64,000 nt of DNA from Vespa crabro (GCF_910589235.1 NC_060964.1:4792992-4856991); one strand, 5' to 3'. Shown: positions 35,982 to 49,604, numbered from the stretch's first letter. A program made the numbers and translations. Notes: generated by a model from the sequence alone, not told the origin.

Positions 35982-38900
35982 TTATATATGTATTTATCAT
36001 TGTAAGGGATTTGAAGCACGGGGTACTGTGTTAGCTCAAAGATTGACAGCATGGCAAAATTTAATGGAAGCAAGCAGCCCTAGAGGAGAGCTTGTTGATA
36101 ATCCTTTGGAATATTATTATTATTTAAAACAACTAAATCAACAGGTAACTTAATTATTTTATTTTTTCTAAAGATATATCATAATATATAAATAACTGTT
36201 TCTAACAGACTGACTCGACTACACAAAGTTATGGTTGGACAAGTCAGGGTATTCTTAGAAAAAAACCTAAGAGTATTAACAGAAAAAAAGGAAAAAAGTA
36301 TATTGTAACAAAAAATGAAACAGAAGAAGATTCAAATAATGATAATAACAAAGATAAATGGGAAGAATTATTAGAGTTAAGAAATAAGAATCGATTAAAT
36401 ATTATAGAAGATGAAAAAAATCATAATAATTTGGACAGTGAAAGCTTCTTCTGTAATTTACCAAGTTCTGCTTATGCTCGTGTAGTTATAGGCACAGAAA
36501 CAGAAGAAAAAAGTTTATGGACCATGGAAGGTGTTCTAGCTCAGTGTCATATTGATGCTGCACTTAGAGCAAATCCTCATTTTCCTTCATTATGTCAGAT
36601 TCAAGAGGAACATAATAATATAGGACATAAATGTTGCAGAAGTTGGTCACCTGCTAACTATGTAGCATTGTTGTCTAATCGAAGTTCCTGTTTGGGAGTG
36701 ACTGAGAATGATCTTATTCGAGTAGAAACTTTGTTAAGAAGATGCACTTATTATTATCATAATTTGGAATTGACTATTAATTGTGCAGAAGATTTTAATT
36801 GTCAGAAACGTGTTCCAGCAGAATGTTATCTACATAATGCAGTTTATCATCTATTACATTACCTTTTAGATGTAAATTTCATTCCAAGTCATGTAAGAAT
36901 CGATTTGTTTTCTTAATTTTATTTTGTACTCAGGAGCAATAATTTTATATTAAATTATATATTTCTTTGCAGAAACAACAATCTTTAAATAAGTCACATT
37001 CAACATTGCAATCTGTAATGCTATTTCTCCCAATTGCAGCTAGTTCTGCCAGTTTAGATTTTTACAAAGAGTTAAATAATAATGATCTGAGTTATGGGAA
37101 ATTTAAAGTACAAGGCATGCAGTTAGGATTAAAAAGTACATTATTTGATCGTCTTTTGGTATCGGATTTTAGTCTGGTTCTAACTGGATTTGGCTTTGTG
37201 ACTCTATGCATTTGGATATATACTGGATCTTTATTATTAACTATTACTACATTCTTTGCAGTACTCTTTAGTCTTGGCATTTCATATGCAGTGTATACTC
37301 TTGTTTTGCAAATTAAATTTTTCCCATTTATGAATTTGCTTGCAATTGTGGTTGCAGTTGGTAAGTTTTTTTTAATATTTTTAATTCTGTATAAAAATTA
37401 AATATCATATATAACTGTGATAAGTATGTTTTCTGAAGGAATTGGTGCAGATGATGCATTTATTTATTGCAAAGTTTGGGAGTGTTGCAAGCAACAAAAA
37501 CTTTCTAATGGTGGATTAGCACGATTAGTACAGGAAACCATGAAACATGCAATACCATCTATGTTTGTTACTTCATTAACAACAGCAGTAGCATTTTTTG
37601 CATCTATTGTCAGTAATGTCACTGCCATTAACTGTTTTAGGTAACAAAATATTTATATTGATATGTCATAAATGCATTCTTTTAGATATTTATCTAATAT
37701 TAATAATTGTGATATATAGTTTGTTCTCAGGAATGACTGTGATTACTAATTTCTTTTTGATGATCACGTGGCTACCAGCATGTGTAGTAGTATCAGAACA
37801 TTGTCGAATAACTACTTTGTCACCTGCGAGTTTTATTACCAGGAAAATTATTCGTCCTATGCGAATATTTACAGATAAAATTGCTCTTATATTTAGTGTC
37901 TTCCTCACAAAAATTGCAATTAGTTTAAGATGGTTTTGGCTTGTAAGTTTGGGTGCCTTAGCTACAGCTGGTTGCATAGTAGTTTTTCACTATCCAGGAC
38001 TGCAGTTACCTGATACTCCTGACTTCCAGTTATTTGAAACTTCTCACCCTTTTGAACAATATGATTTAATTTATTCTCGACAATTCTGGTTCGAAAAACA
38101 TGAAATGGTAATAATTATAAATTAAATAAATAATATTCAATATATAAATGTTATTATAAAGATGGAAATTATATGAATTTAGATTGATGGTGATGAGATC
38201 TTACCACTACGATTTGTTTGGGGCATAAAACCAGTTGATAATGGAGATTACCTTAATCCTGATAAAAAGGGTATGTTAGTATGGGATGAATCTTTCGACG
38301 TGTCCCACCCAAAATCTCAATTATGGTTGCAACAATTCTGTCGTAATCTACGAATTCAGCCATTTTATCGTAATACATTAGGAGCACTTCTTCCTAATTG
38401 TTTTATTGAATCGTTACGTACATGGATGCGAAGGCATTGTGAAGATCCTGTAGACACGCATGTTAATTATTCACCATGTTGTAAAAAAAGTTCTTTTCCT
38501 TATAAGCCAAATGTATTAAAACAGTGTGCAGCAGAAGCTGCTGCACAACTCTATCGCACACCTTCTTATTTGTGGAATCGAGGTGGTCAAGTTTACGCAG
38601 GTTTAAAATTTTTGAAAGAATCAGTACAAACTTCATTGGAACCAACAAATGCAACAGAATCTTTAACATTACCAGTGCCTGAAATAAAGGCGTTAATTGT
38701 AGAATATGATAGTAAATATGACTACAGTCTTTCATATTTTCATATGGATCAATTCTTTCATGAAGTAAGTTTTATATTCGATATTATATTTAAGAAGACT
38801 CCTCGAATAATTATTATATTTTTAGGTAGAGACTTGGATGCAAGAGCAATTAAAAACTGCACCCATAACTATGCAAGGAGGATGGTTCATTAGTAAATTG

Positions 38901-39870
38901 GAATTTTACGAATTACAACGTACATTACACGAGGGTACTATTTGGGCTATGATCGTTTCATTGATTTTAGCACTTGCAGTATTAGCATTCGTAACATTAA
39001 ATCCTTTAGTTAGTATGTATGCAATTATAACAATTGGTGCTGCCATTATAGTGACTGTTGCTGCTTTAATTCTTCTCGGCTGGAAACTTAATGTTCTTGA
39101 AAGTGTTGCAGTATCTACTGCCATAGGTAACATTAATTATATATTAAATAGATAATATTAAATATATATGAAAGGATATAAGAATTTTATGTTTCTCAAG
39201 GTTTGGCAGTAGATTTCAGTTTACATTATGCTGTAAGTTATCGAGCATGCAATTCGGAACAAAGAATCGATAAAGTTAAAGCAGCATTAGATCAAATGGG
39301 TGGTCCAACACTAATGGCAACATTAACAAGTGGAGTTGCTGGTGCTCTCATGTTACCCTCTGATGTATTGGCATATATACAAATTGGTGTATTTCTATTA
39401 CTTGTGATGGGGATAAGTTGGATTTATGCTACATTATTTTTATGTCCAATGTTAGCAGTCATTGGTCCATCATCGCATTTTGCTCAATTTCAATATCCGA
39501 GGTAACATATCGAACATATAAACAACAGTATTTATTTTTTGGTTTTAATATTAATCAGATTGATATTAATTGTAGGGGAAGAAAATTATTATTTTGTTTT
39601 CATAAAAAAGAATCAGAAGATTTAGGAGAAACAAATAGAGATAACGGTAAAATAATAAAAAAAGGGAAAGGAAAGGGAATGCTATCTGAATCAACATTAA
39701 GTACTTCTAGTACAGTATGTCAATTTCATTGTAGTGAACCGGAAATTCTTATTGCACGACCTCCCTCTTCATCGTTACCTCCATCACCGACATCGGCATT
39801 ACTTTATTTAGATACTAATCAAACCACTATGTGGAATAATAGACGAAAACAAATGGACGATCTTGATTGA
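35718..39870 (+). CDS. disp: Dispatched (RND-family Hedgehog exporter)
   Basis: Ten exons (35718-35855, 36007-36144, 36209-36892, 36973-37360, 37439-37640, 37720-38107, 38183-38764, 38826-39126, 39201-39501, 39576-39870) give 1138 residues. TM1 (VILLTVFLFSCTCL) is followed by FSDPQLGFEARGTVLAQRL, a Dispatched signature. A cysteine-bearing extracellular domain and the sterol-sensing-like TM bundle follow (DFSLVLTGFGFVTLCIWIYT). TM4 carries GIGADDAF and TM10 carries GLAVDFSLHY, the intramembrane aspartates of RND permeases thought to couple cation flow. A second large extracellular domain precedes TM7-12. Dispatched releases lipid-modified Hedgehog from producing cells. The acceptor at 37719 rather than 37730 is required by phase (CFSLFSGMTV). 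Confidence 0.95.
35888..35979. repeat. Compound (TA)n-(AAT)n microsatellite filling Dispatched intron 1
   Basis: About 16 TA units run directly into about 18-19 TAA/AAT units inside a 151-bp intron. Both strands give spurious Asn or Tyr runs. Confidence 0.95.
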
Positions 39871-40211
39871 ATATCTACATTCATAAATCTCAAAACATAA
39901 TATTATTGATCATGTGTTACCTTCATTGTCAACTATATGGAACTACGATCTTATCTAATTAATGTGTCATTGGCTGTGTTCACGTAGTTAATAAGACTGT
40001 TTGTTACTTATATGTTTGTCTGTCGTCGACATTCATTGGGCTTCCTGTATTCTTTATGTGGTTTACATATTTGCGTATGTACGCGCACAAATACACATAC
40101 TACATATACATATATATTATTGCATGCAGGTAATAACAGAGTGCGTATAGCTCTATTTATCTTTTTGATCTCTATACACTTTATTTTTCATTCTCTAATA
40201 ACTTCATTCAT

Positions 40212-40265
<54 letters not shown>

Positions 40266-41305
40266 GGTAAATAGATTTCTTTACAAATAATGCCATCTGA
40301 GAGACAATTCAAAAAAATTTTTAAAGCTCTTACATATCTGCAAATTCACGAAACAGTATTAATTTGCGTTAGTGATGAATGTATTATATATTATATAATA
40401 TATCGTTTTATATTCCTATTATTTTTAAATATTGTTCTTACATATAAAGTTCAAGTATATATTATTCTTATTTTACAATATAGTAATCTTCTGATATATG
40501 TTAAATGTTAAGCTTAACTTTATAAATGTTAGACTCTGCAATCTTTGAATTTATATTTTTTAACTAATTGTAGATAAACAGATTTATTAGATCAAAAGAT
40601 TAATTATATGTAATTTTGTTAATAGTGCTAAATTTCTTTAATAAAAGGGACAAATACTCTCTCTCTCTCTCTGACCACAAAAAATTTTAGCGATAAATGC
40701 ATGAGAATTGGAGACAATTATTTTCTGATTCTAAGTATAGGGTACAAATTGTTAATTTAATGAATATGTCTTAATTTACAATTTTCTTGATAACATACTT
40801 ACTTATTTTTTATAATATTAACATGGACAAATTTTAATAAAATGAAATCTAGAAATAAATACAAAAGCAAAATTTTGTTCACCACTTTAAGTTGGTAAGT
40901 AATAATAATAATAATTAAGAAATATATATAGTACGAAAGTAATTGTTGGTAAAGTATGATAAATATTATATTGTTACGATTACAATTTTTATCATTCAAA
41001 TCATCATATTTGTTAATCCTCAACAATTGATGTTTATGTCTCTATAATGGAAAAATTTATACTGAACTATTTTAATGAGCCAAAAATATATTCGTTTATG
41101 AATTTTTTTTTAAATATATGTATACAAACGGTATTTATACAAATTTTACAAAAAAAGAATTGCCCCTTTTTAAAGTAGCATTAAAGTAGCAATAAAAATA
41201 TATTATATTAAGCTTAATGTAAATTTCAATGAGAAAATATGTTAAAAAGAAAACAAAGCAAATGCTTGTTATTTTTCTTTTATTTTATTTTATTTTAAAA
41301 ATTTG
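39871..41305. other. Convergent 3' flanks of Dispatched and TPX2
   Basis: No gene seen. It holds a (TA)n tract at 40216-40261 and a short (CT)n at about 40660-40672. The frames at 40012-40511 lack support. Confidence 0.55.
40216..40261. repeat. (TA)n microsatellite
   Basis: About 23 TA units in the Dispatched 3' flank. Confidence 0.95.
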
Positions 41306-42835
41306 TTAAACGCGTCGTCGGCGTTTATGATTCAATGGATCTAGTGGTTCAATAAGAGGACGTTTCTCGATTCGCGTCAGATTTGAGTTATACTTGCGAA
41401 TAGGTTGAACTTTATGAAAATTTTTGGTTCTCAAACAAGCAATTTCTTCTTTTTCTAATTTCTTCTCAGTTGTAGCAATCTGTCAATTACAAAATTATAT
41501 GTAAGTATATCTGAAGATGATATGTGGATCGTTATTTCTTGTAATGAATGTAAAATTATGTTAAATGAACGTTTAAGATATACATAAATGATATACAGAA
41601 ATAAACATTTTAACATTACCATTTCTTTTTCCTTTTCTTTTAATTTTTCCTCGAAGCGTTTTCTTTCTTTAGCTCTAACTGCTGTCAAAAGAAGTGGAGT
41701 TTCTGGTATTTTTAAAATTCTCTTAGTAAGACTAGGTAAGAATGGCGGCTTTTTCCAAATCTTTTCGCAAACAAAAAAAGTATTTATTATACATAGTAAA
41801 AACATGCAAATAATATTAGAATATTACATGATAACGTACTTCCGGACATTTTTTAATAGATTTTTCGGAATTTATTTTATTCGATTCTTTGAATTTTTCA
41901 CCAATTGTATAATTAGACTTTGATGGTGCCAATGTTTTAATAAATTTAGGTACAGGTTTCGCTCCAAATACATGCACTTTTTTGTCTTCTTTAAATGTCT
42001 TAATGGTAATAAAAATTTTAAATAAAACATAATTATTAATAAAAAATTATCAAAAATGATAACATGCTTTTTAAATATATTTTACCTCTTGTTGTTGTTT
42101 GCATTTATTTCGCAAATCAAAATTAAAAGACTTCACGGCAGTATACACTTTCTCTGTTATATTTTTTGTGTTTTCTCTTGTCGTTGTTTTATGTTTCACT
42201 TGAATACACTGAAATATTAATTGAATTAAAGCAAGTCAAATATTTTTGAAACTAAATTAATACTTGTCTTGTTAAATCTCGTTTCTTTTCCCCTCGATTT
42301 TCTTTATCGATTCCATTTTTTTTATCCAATTGTTGTTTCTTTTCTTTTGTCAAAGAAAAATTGTCTAGTAAGCTAAAAGAAAAACAACAAATGACGTATC
42401 GTTCGTAAGATATAAAGTCATAAAATTTAGCATGACAATTACTTAATTAGTTCATTTTGATCGTTATAATCACTCGTTCGAGGAAGTCTCTGCGCATTTG
42501 CACTGTGCTGCAATGGTTTTTCTTCTACTTTTGTTTCTTAACATAAAGAAATATTTATAATCGCATTAATAAATTTGCGTAAGAATAAAAAATAATCTAA
42601 TTATTATACTAAAAAGATATAAATGTATACCAAAAAATCTATCAGAGAGTTCAGGTATATTAAAAAAGTCTATGAATTGTGGAGAATCGATTCTATCCCA
42701 TGGATCTAACGTTACATTAACACGATTAATCCAATCTTTAAACAAGCTTTCGCCTTCTTTATTTTGTGGCCACAATTGTCTATTTGTTGGTCTTGATTTA
42801 AATCTGTAATAAGATAACGGAGTTTCTGTTTCCAT
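41306..42835 (-). CDS. TPX2: TPX2-like spindle assembly factor
   Basis: Seven minus-strand exons (42835-42631, 42536-42443, 42372-42264, 42208-42086, 41998-41840, 41760-41620, 41479-41306) give 334 residues. N-terminal SPQFIDFFNIPE resembles the Aurora-A-binding end of TPX2 (Y.Y..P.DFI.F type). The middle has the FGAKPVPKF box, like the FKA.P.P.F boxes of TPX2 repeats. The C-terminus has a Lys/Glu-rich helix (AVRAKERKRFEEKLKEKEKE) and LRTKNFHKVQPIRKY, the conserved TPX2 C-terminal motif. TPX2 nucleates microtubules around chromatin and activates Aurora A. The protein is less than half the vertebrate length. The ATG at 42835 is used; two codons upstream is only a TTG. Confidence 0.8.
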
Positions 42836-43545
42836 CGTCAATTAAGAAAAATATAAGAGTAAAACTTTCTGAAAGAAAAAACAAATCGCCATTACAAATT
42901 TTCAACAGTTTACTGTTCGTGTAGTTAACGAAAGCTCTGAAGGTTGATTGGTAACTATTCAATTAAGAAGGAAAATAAACATGATGCTAATGATAACAAT
43001 GTTACGATGTAGGTAAACATTTCTCTAATTATTAAATACATTTTAATATGTATATATTGAATAAAATTATCTCGAATATATTTTACATATACGAATGGTT
43101 CTTCTTTAATATGACATTTTATTGTTTTTATTTTTTTATTTGTTGCAATATAAGAAATTGTAACAAAATAATTCTATTTTTATATTCCGAAAGTGCTCAT
43201 TATTGTATCTTTCTGTTTATTAATTTATTTTGTTCCGAAGGTTATACATTTTTTTCGATTTTATAGAATTCATAAATTAATCGCTTTAAGTTGAAGAAAT
43301 ATGTTAAAGAGCGCATGCCTACTGATACCTTAGTAATATGCCGTATATTAGTAAAAGATTCCCATGGATACGTAGAGCCAAACATAGCACGTGATATTAG
43401 ACGCTATTACTTAGAGCGAATAACATTGTGAAAAATATTAAGATTGTATAAACATATATATTTATGTTTTTTTTTTGTTAAACGCAACTTAATTTGATTA
43501 ATAAAATAAAAGTAAACATTTATTAAAATATTCGAAAATTTCAAT
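42836..43545. promoter_or_regulatory. Bidirectional intergenic region between TPX2 and BBS1
   Basis: Seven hundred and ten bases separate two divergent start codons. It has no supportable exon. It contains a weak X-box-like element at 43357-43371 (separate entry). Shared regulation is an inference from arrangement only. Confidence 0.4.
43357..43371 (+). promoter_or_regulatory. Weak X-box-like (RFX) element upstream of BBS1
   Basis: GATTCC-CAT-GGATAC is an imperfect inverted repeat fitting the RFX consensus RYYNYY-N(1-3)-RRNRAC with one mismatch in each half. It lies about 175 bp before the BBS1 start, the usual distance for ciliary genes. Confidence 0.25.
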
Positions 43546-45759
43546 ATGCACGGATTAAGGTAAAGATATATCAATTTTTACATCCTATGTAACTCACATA
43601 TTTTAAAATAATGTTAAGATTTGTATTTTTTAATTATCATTATTTTTAGGGCAGATCACAATTCAGGCAGTGGTCTTGGAACAAGCAGGTGGTTGGAAGC
43701 CATTTGGGAACCGGGCGCTAAAATTTATACTCTTCCTGGTGGGCTCGATATGCTTGATGCAATCGGCGATGGAGATGCGCGTCTTGTGTCCACCGATTTA
43801 GGATCCGTTAATGCTGATTCAGCAAAAGTATTTAACATCAATCCTTTTGATATTATGATTTTTTATTCATGAAGAGTAATTTTTTATTCTTTTAAGATAC
43901 GCGTTTACAAAGGGAGTGATCAAATAACGGAGCATAATATGGTAGATCCACCTTGCGGAGTCGCTGGATTTTATACAGAAAACGGTGAACCAAAATCAGC
44001 CGTATTAGCTGCAGGAGCCGGTTCTAGCGTTTATATCTTTAAGAATTTACGGCCATTTTTTAAATATTGCTTACCGCATCTCGAAGCTCATCCTAAAGAG
44101 CGAGAAGTGCGTCTAAGATTAAAATTATATACTTTTTCTGTACCATTAATATTATTTGCGTTGCACGATATACCCGAGCTTTCTTCAGATATGGCATAAG
44201 GCTGGTCTCGAAGAAGAATTAAATGTGCTGACATTGGCCGATGATCTAGACTCGTTATTGAAAGATCTTGGGGCAGCAGCAATTTCTCCGCGTACCTTAA
44301 AATTTTTATCGATGGATGTGAATTTACGAATGAGTTTTGCGGAACAATATAGAAGAATACCTCTGATTAAAAATAATGCAGTGACTACCCTTGGTGTTAT
44401 CAGGAAGGATTCGTGGAATGATCCCGCTTGTAGTTGTCTTATAATCGGTACAGAAAACAAAGAGATTTTCGTATTGGATCCGAGGTACGAAAAATGCATT
44501 AATTTTTTACAGAATCATTTTAATTTTTCACTTTTACTTCGCCTCTTTTAGAGCGTTTACCATTATGGACAAGCATCTTTTAAAGTGGCCTCCTGTATCA
44601 TTCGCCACTACTGGTTTGTGGGCTGGCGACGGACGAATTATGGTGATCGGCAGAGACGGAAATATAGGAGCGATACGAAGAGGAAGTCCTGTGAAACTCT
44701 GGGAAAAACTTGAAGCTCCGATTGTTACCATCTCTGTTCTTAACGGTGATGGTGCAGCAGTCGCTATTATGGATGGAACATTATTAGGATTTTCAAAAAA
44801 AGTAAAAATTTGGAAACAAAGATCTCTAAAAAAAAAGGAAAAAAAGAATATACATAAGCATGCATATATTATTTTTACAGGGTATTAAAATATGGAGCAT
44901 CAGTGTACCAGGTATTATATTAGACATGGCAAGTTTGCCAGTACCACAAAGCGGACTTTCTTTATTAGCTGTCAGTACAGCTGGATATGGTGTACGAATA
45001 TACGATGGTAAACACCATGTGGACACGATTAAGACAATGGAACCAGTGTCTGCAATAAAGGTATCTTTTTTTCTACTGTATATAATAATCATCAACTAGT
45101 TTTTATATAAAAAAAAAACGGATATTTTACAGTATGGACGGATGGGACAAGAAGAACGAACAATGGCAATGGTAACAGTCAGTGGTGGTCTCTGTGTGAA
45201 GATATTAAAGCGAACTGCAGATTTTAGTATACATAATACAATTTTCTCCGTGACACCAAATGGTGGTACAAAATTTGTAATACCAAAAAAAACGCGTCTT
45301 TTCGTGGAGCAAACAATAAGAGAAAGATCTGAAGCGAAGAAAATTCATAATACTTTTCAACAAGGTTTTCTACGACTACGTTTAACTATTGCCAAAAATG
45401 CCGTTGATCTGTTAAGCGGTTGTGAGAATACAGGACTTGATCCAATATCTTTGGAGGCTAATGTTCTTGGCTTAGGACCCAATTATCGAATTCAAATATT
45501 GATCACGAATATTTCGGATGGATTATCCGATACTGGATTATTTATCGTTTGTAGAGGAGAAAATACAGAAGTCAATCAACGTGTTGTCAACTTGCCTTTA
45601 TTACCCAGTGGTATACCAATCCCGATAACAATTGATGCTACGTTAACAAATAAAATTTCTGGCAAGGTACAAGTTTTACTTTGCAAAAAGGATAAATCAA
45701 AACCACTTACATTCACTAATGTTATTTTACCAACTGCTGAAGAAGAGATCGAAGTTTAA
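43546..45759 (+). CDS. BBS1: Bardet-Biedl syndrome 1 protein (BBSome subunit)
   Basis: Seven exons (43546-43559, 43650-43827, 43897-44106, 44189-44484, 44552-44801, 44881-45060, 45133-45759) give 584 residues, close to the ~590 of vertebrate BBS1. The first exon codes only MHGL plus two bases. A beta-propeller follows (SRWLEAIWEPGAKIYTLPGG, DLGSVNADSAKIRVYKG, LLKWPPVSFATTGLWAGDGR), then a linker helix and a C-terminal gamma-adaptin-ear-like domain (NYRIQILITNISDGLSDTGL). BBS1 binds ARL6 and carries membrane cargo at cilia. In insects cilia occur in sensory neurons and sperm, so expression there is expected. Assembly is in phase throughout. Confidence 0.93.
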
Positions 45760-46218
45760 AAAAACTTTTCATTTTATATATTCATCGTTGATCGATTGAA
45801 TAACTTTTTACGTTTTAAATAATTTCGTAATATCTATTTGATATCGCGTAAATTGATTTAAGTGATTGTAATTTAATTGGATGATAATTTTTTGTTCATG
45901 AGATTTTAAATATATCTTTATGAATTATAATTTATTACTAATTATAAGAATAAATTTTTATTAAAAAAAAATAACAATATAAATTGATAAATATAAATAT
46001 GATACATTCGAACGTGATAGAATTTTTTTCAATTTACATTTTAACACTAGAGAGCGCAAACATCAGTATTAGTAGCGAATCTACGAAGGTTTCTACATAA
46101 CTTTACCTGTAAACACGAAATTATAATTATGTTTATAAAGTATTCATAATAAAATTTTTACTTAATTCTATATATGTTTTGTTAAATATTAATATTTATT
46201 ATACTTTATGTTTATATA
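45760..46218. other. BBS1 3' UTR and PGAP6 upstream region
   Basis: AT-rich, no gene seen. An AATAAA-like signal lies near 45949. Confidence 0.5.
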
Positions 46219-49200
46219 ATGATTGCCATATTTTCGAAACGTTTTTTCTCAAGTCAACATTTCTATTATCTTTACTTTTTCTTTGTATATTTATTACTTT
46301 TCCTTCCAGGTATGTTCTTTTCCAAAGTCAACATTGATCATAATATAAATAATCTGTGATATGCAGAATTATGTTACTTATTCTTATTATTTGAATAACT
46401 TAATTTAACATATAGGTACATTATGTATAATACCAGAAGCAAGTCAAGAAAGTATACTTCAATCCTTTGAAAGTTATTCAGATGTATCTATGTTTCATTT
46501 CAATGTTCCAAAGGAAATCCTTAGAGCAACATGGCAATTTGCAGCATTCATGGATGGACCAAATTGTCCCCAAAGGAAGGTGCATATGTTAGTGCCTTTT
46601 CCATTTGTAAATGTGATTATTTAATTCATCTTATTCAAAAAAAGAAAAAAAGAACTTAGGACAAGATAAAAGTTTTAGTAATATCTTGTAGACATTTACG
46701 ATGGGGTAGTTATCCTATATTATCTATTGATAATATGACATTTCCAACAAATATGTATCCATTAAATAATGATACACTGGTAATTTCAACTGATACATTT
46801 TTTGAACCAAAGAGTATGGCTGTTATACCAATTTATGGACCACAAGCTGGGGATTGGTTTGTGGCAGCATATTTATCTCATTGGGATAAAAAAGTTCAAC
46901 AACAAGTATGCTTATACAGTTTCATTCATAATCATTAAAGGAGATAAAATATTAAAAGATATTTAATTTAATATTTCAGGGCCTTTTTCACAAATGTCAT
47001 TATAGCATAGGTTCTGTAGCATTATGGGTAGGAGCAAATGCTATAGAAAATATACCTGTAGGTTATCAAACCACATTGAAAACAAAAGAAACATCTTCTT
47101 ATTACAAGTAAGTATATATAATGAATTAAGACATGATAAAAGTTTGAAAGTTATTTATTTATATATTTTTCAGGATATATGCGCCATCTGGAATATCAAC
47201 TTTACGTGTTTACATTTGGGGATGTAATTTTACTGTAGATTCCTTTCGTAATATACATAAACCTTGTATTAAAAATATAGCTTTAGAAGGTCGTGTTTTA
47301 CCAATATATAATAATACTCCTTCAAGTAATACTGGAAATTTGACCATGCTAGATTCTTATACATTTACAATATCTTCGCCATATGAAGATAGTTATTACT
47401 ATTTGTTAGTTATTTCAGATAGTATAATAGAATTTAATGTCAAAGTTAGTATTTCAGGTAAGTACTCTGTAATTATAAATGAGTTAATTTTTTTTTTTAA
47501 TTTTATAAAATAAAATGTATCGTTGTAGAATGTCCTATAAAACTAATAGAGAAACAGTTTATAAAACAGTTCTTAGATGTGTCATCAATTACTGAAAAAG
47601 TGACACAAATATCAGCAAAAAATCTAAAAGAACATAAAAACTATGATGTTTGGAATCGTAACATAAATTCATCTAATGATTTGATAGATCTACATAAAAG
47701 TCAGTTTTATCTACGGAAAGAAAATTCTGATGTAGAGGATAAATGCCTTCCAAGATATCAACTTGTTAGAGTTAAACATACTCAAGTATTTTCTTCAAGT
47801 TATTTATTGCAAGTATGTTTTTAATTTAATAACGTATACAGATAAAAAATTATATTATTTTATATATATAATTTTCTTCAGGGAAGAGAATGGTTAACTC
47901 CTTGGTTGGTATTAATGGACTCATATCCAATAATAATACAGTTTAATATTTTACCTTTAGTAGATATTGGAGGTACTCTTGAAATTAATATTCATTTAGA
48001 AATGTATGAGGTAAGAAACTGATATTACAAAAATTATTGAAAACATACTTATGTGTAGATTATATAATATATAATCATTATTACTTTTAATAGACGATGA
48101 CAAAACAATTAATCATTGTAGCTGTTTGTATTCAAAAAGGTCATGCACCTAATATACTAGAAAACAAAGTTGTATGTGAAGATAAAAAACTATTTATGAA
48201 TTTGTCTTCATCAGGTAAACATGATGAAAGTATATTAATACCATATCCACAACCAGATACATGGTATATTTTTTTACAAGCAACATGTTACATAAATGAG
48301 TAAGATTATATTTTGTGTGTGTACGTATATTTATAGTATAATCATTTTATGCGCGAATAATTTTATTTATAGCCATGCTGTAAATTGTGAAATGGAAGAA
48401 ATTTTAGTATCATTGAATATTCATACAAGACAATGTGTATTTTCTGGTAATAATTCATGTGGTCATCATGGAATTTGTCAAGAAATTCATAGAAATCTTC
48501 TTGTCTATACGGCTTGTGACTGTTTTGAAGGTAACAACTTTATCACGAAGTAAAATATGCAAAGGAAATTCAAATTTATTTAAAAGTATGAATTATTAAT
48601 TATCTATTACATACTTAGGATATAAAGGATGGGGTTGTACTGATATAATTACTATTAATCCTGGTACTTCTGCTGTTATAACAACATTAATGTTGACATT
48701 AAGCAATGGATTCTTCATACCAGCTATATATTTAGCTATAAAACGAGAACTTTATACAGAAGGATTGATTTATTTATCTACTATGTTATCTTCTACTCTT
48801 TACCATGCCTGTGATCAACGTACTACAAATTATTGTATTACTAAATTTGAAGTAAGTTTCTTTTTAGTTATATATTATTATATATTTATACAAAGAGATA
48901 TAGAAATAAATTAGCATTTTCTTTCTAAACGATTATTTAGGTTTTACAATACTGCGATTTTTTTTCAAGTATATTAGCTTTATGGGTAACACTTGTAGCT
49001 ATGGCAAGATTACCCATTCGTTTTGTATCTTTTTGTCATATGCTTGGTGTACTTCTAATTGCATTTGAAGTGCAAGCTGATAGAACAAGTTTAATTAGTA
49101 TATTGATGCCTTTGACAATAGGTGTTATAATACCAGTAAGTCAATTATTTCATATCTTAATTATCTATTTGTAAATATTATAATGATACGTTTTTATTTA

Positions 49201-49604
49201 TATTAAAAATCCCGTAGGTTGGAACATATATATATCGTAGTTACCATCTAAAAAGTTGGAAGAAACCTAACAGATTATCGAAGCTGTTAGTAGGCTTATT
49301 ATTAGCGGGTGTAGGCTTACTGCTCTTTTTTTTAGTTGAAACAGAAGCAAATTACCAAGTACGTAAATATAATTGATGTAATGGTTTTATTTAAAGAAAT
49401 TTTACAAATTATAAATTTATTTTATTACAGTATGTCCATAGTGCATGGCACATAGTAATAGCTATATCTTTAATATTTTTATTACCACCTGCACGGACAG
49501 AGCAATTAAATAACTCGGATATTACTTCTTTCACAGAAGATAGTGAGTTGTTAAACTATAAAGATTACCTTGAAAGTCCAGTATTTACAGTAATACATAG
49601 GTAA
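46219..49604 (+). CDS. PGAP6: PGAP6/TMEM8-type GPI-anchor phospholipase (CREST superfamily)
   Basis: Thirteen exons (46219-46309, 46416-46587, 46692-46905, 46980-47107, 47174-47457, 47529-47812, 47882-48010, 48094-48299, 48373-48530, 48619-48851, 48941-49135, 49218-49358, 49431-49604) give 802 residues. It has an N-terminal signal peptide (YYLYFFFVYLLLFLP), a large extracellular part, an EGF-like cysteine cluster (SCGHHGIC ... CDCFEGYKGWGC) and a seven-TM domain with the CREST hydrolase residues: S..LYHACD and the late HSAWH (HxxxH). PGAP6 is a GPI-specific phospholipase A2 that releases proteins such as CRIPTO. That activity is inferred from family. The 46587 donor (AT/GTTAGT) is chosen because it alone keeps phase (KVHIHLRWGSYP). 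Confidence 0.85.

Noticed and set aside
37731..37760. Acceptor at 37730 for Dispatched exon 6
   Set aside because: Gives a stop after five codons; the acceptor at 37719 keeps phase and the expected SLFSGMTV sequence.
41588..41923. 111-residue plus-strand frame
   Set aside because: Antisense shadow of two TPX2 exons that join in phase on the minus strand.
42836..42841. TTG start two codons upstream of the TPX2 ATG
   Set aside because: Non-AUG start has no support; the ATG at 42835 is adequate.
46580..46587. Donor at 46580 (AAG/GTGCAT) for PGAP6 exon 2
   Set aside because: Phase 0 would put the next exon into a frame with an immediate stop; the donor at 46588 gives a continuous family-like sequence.
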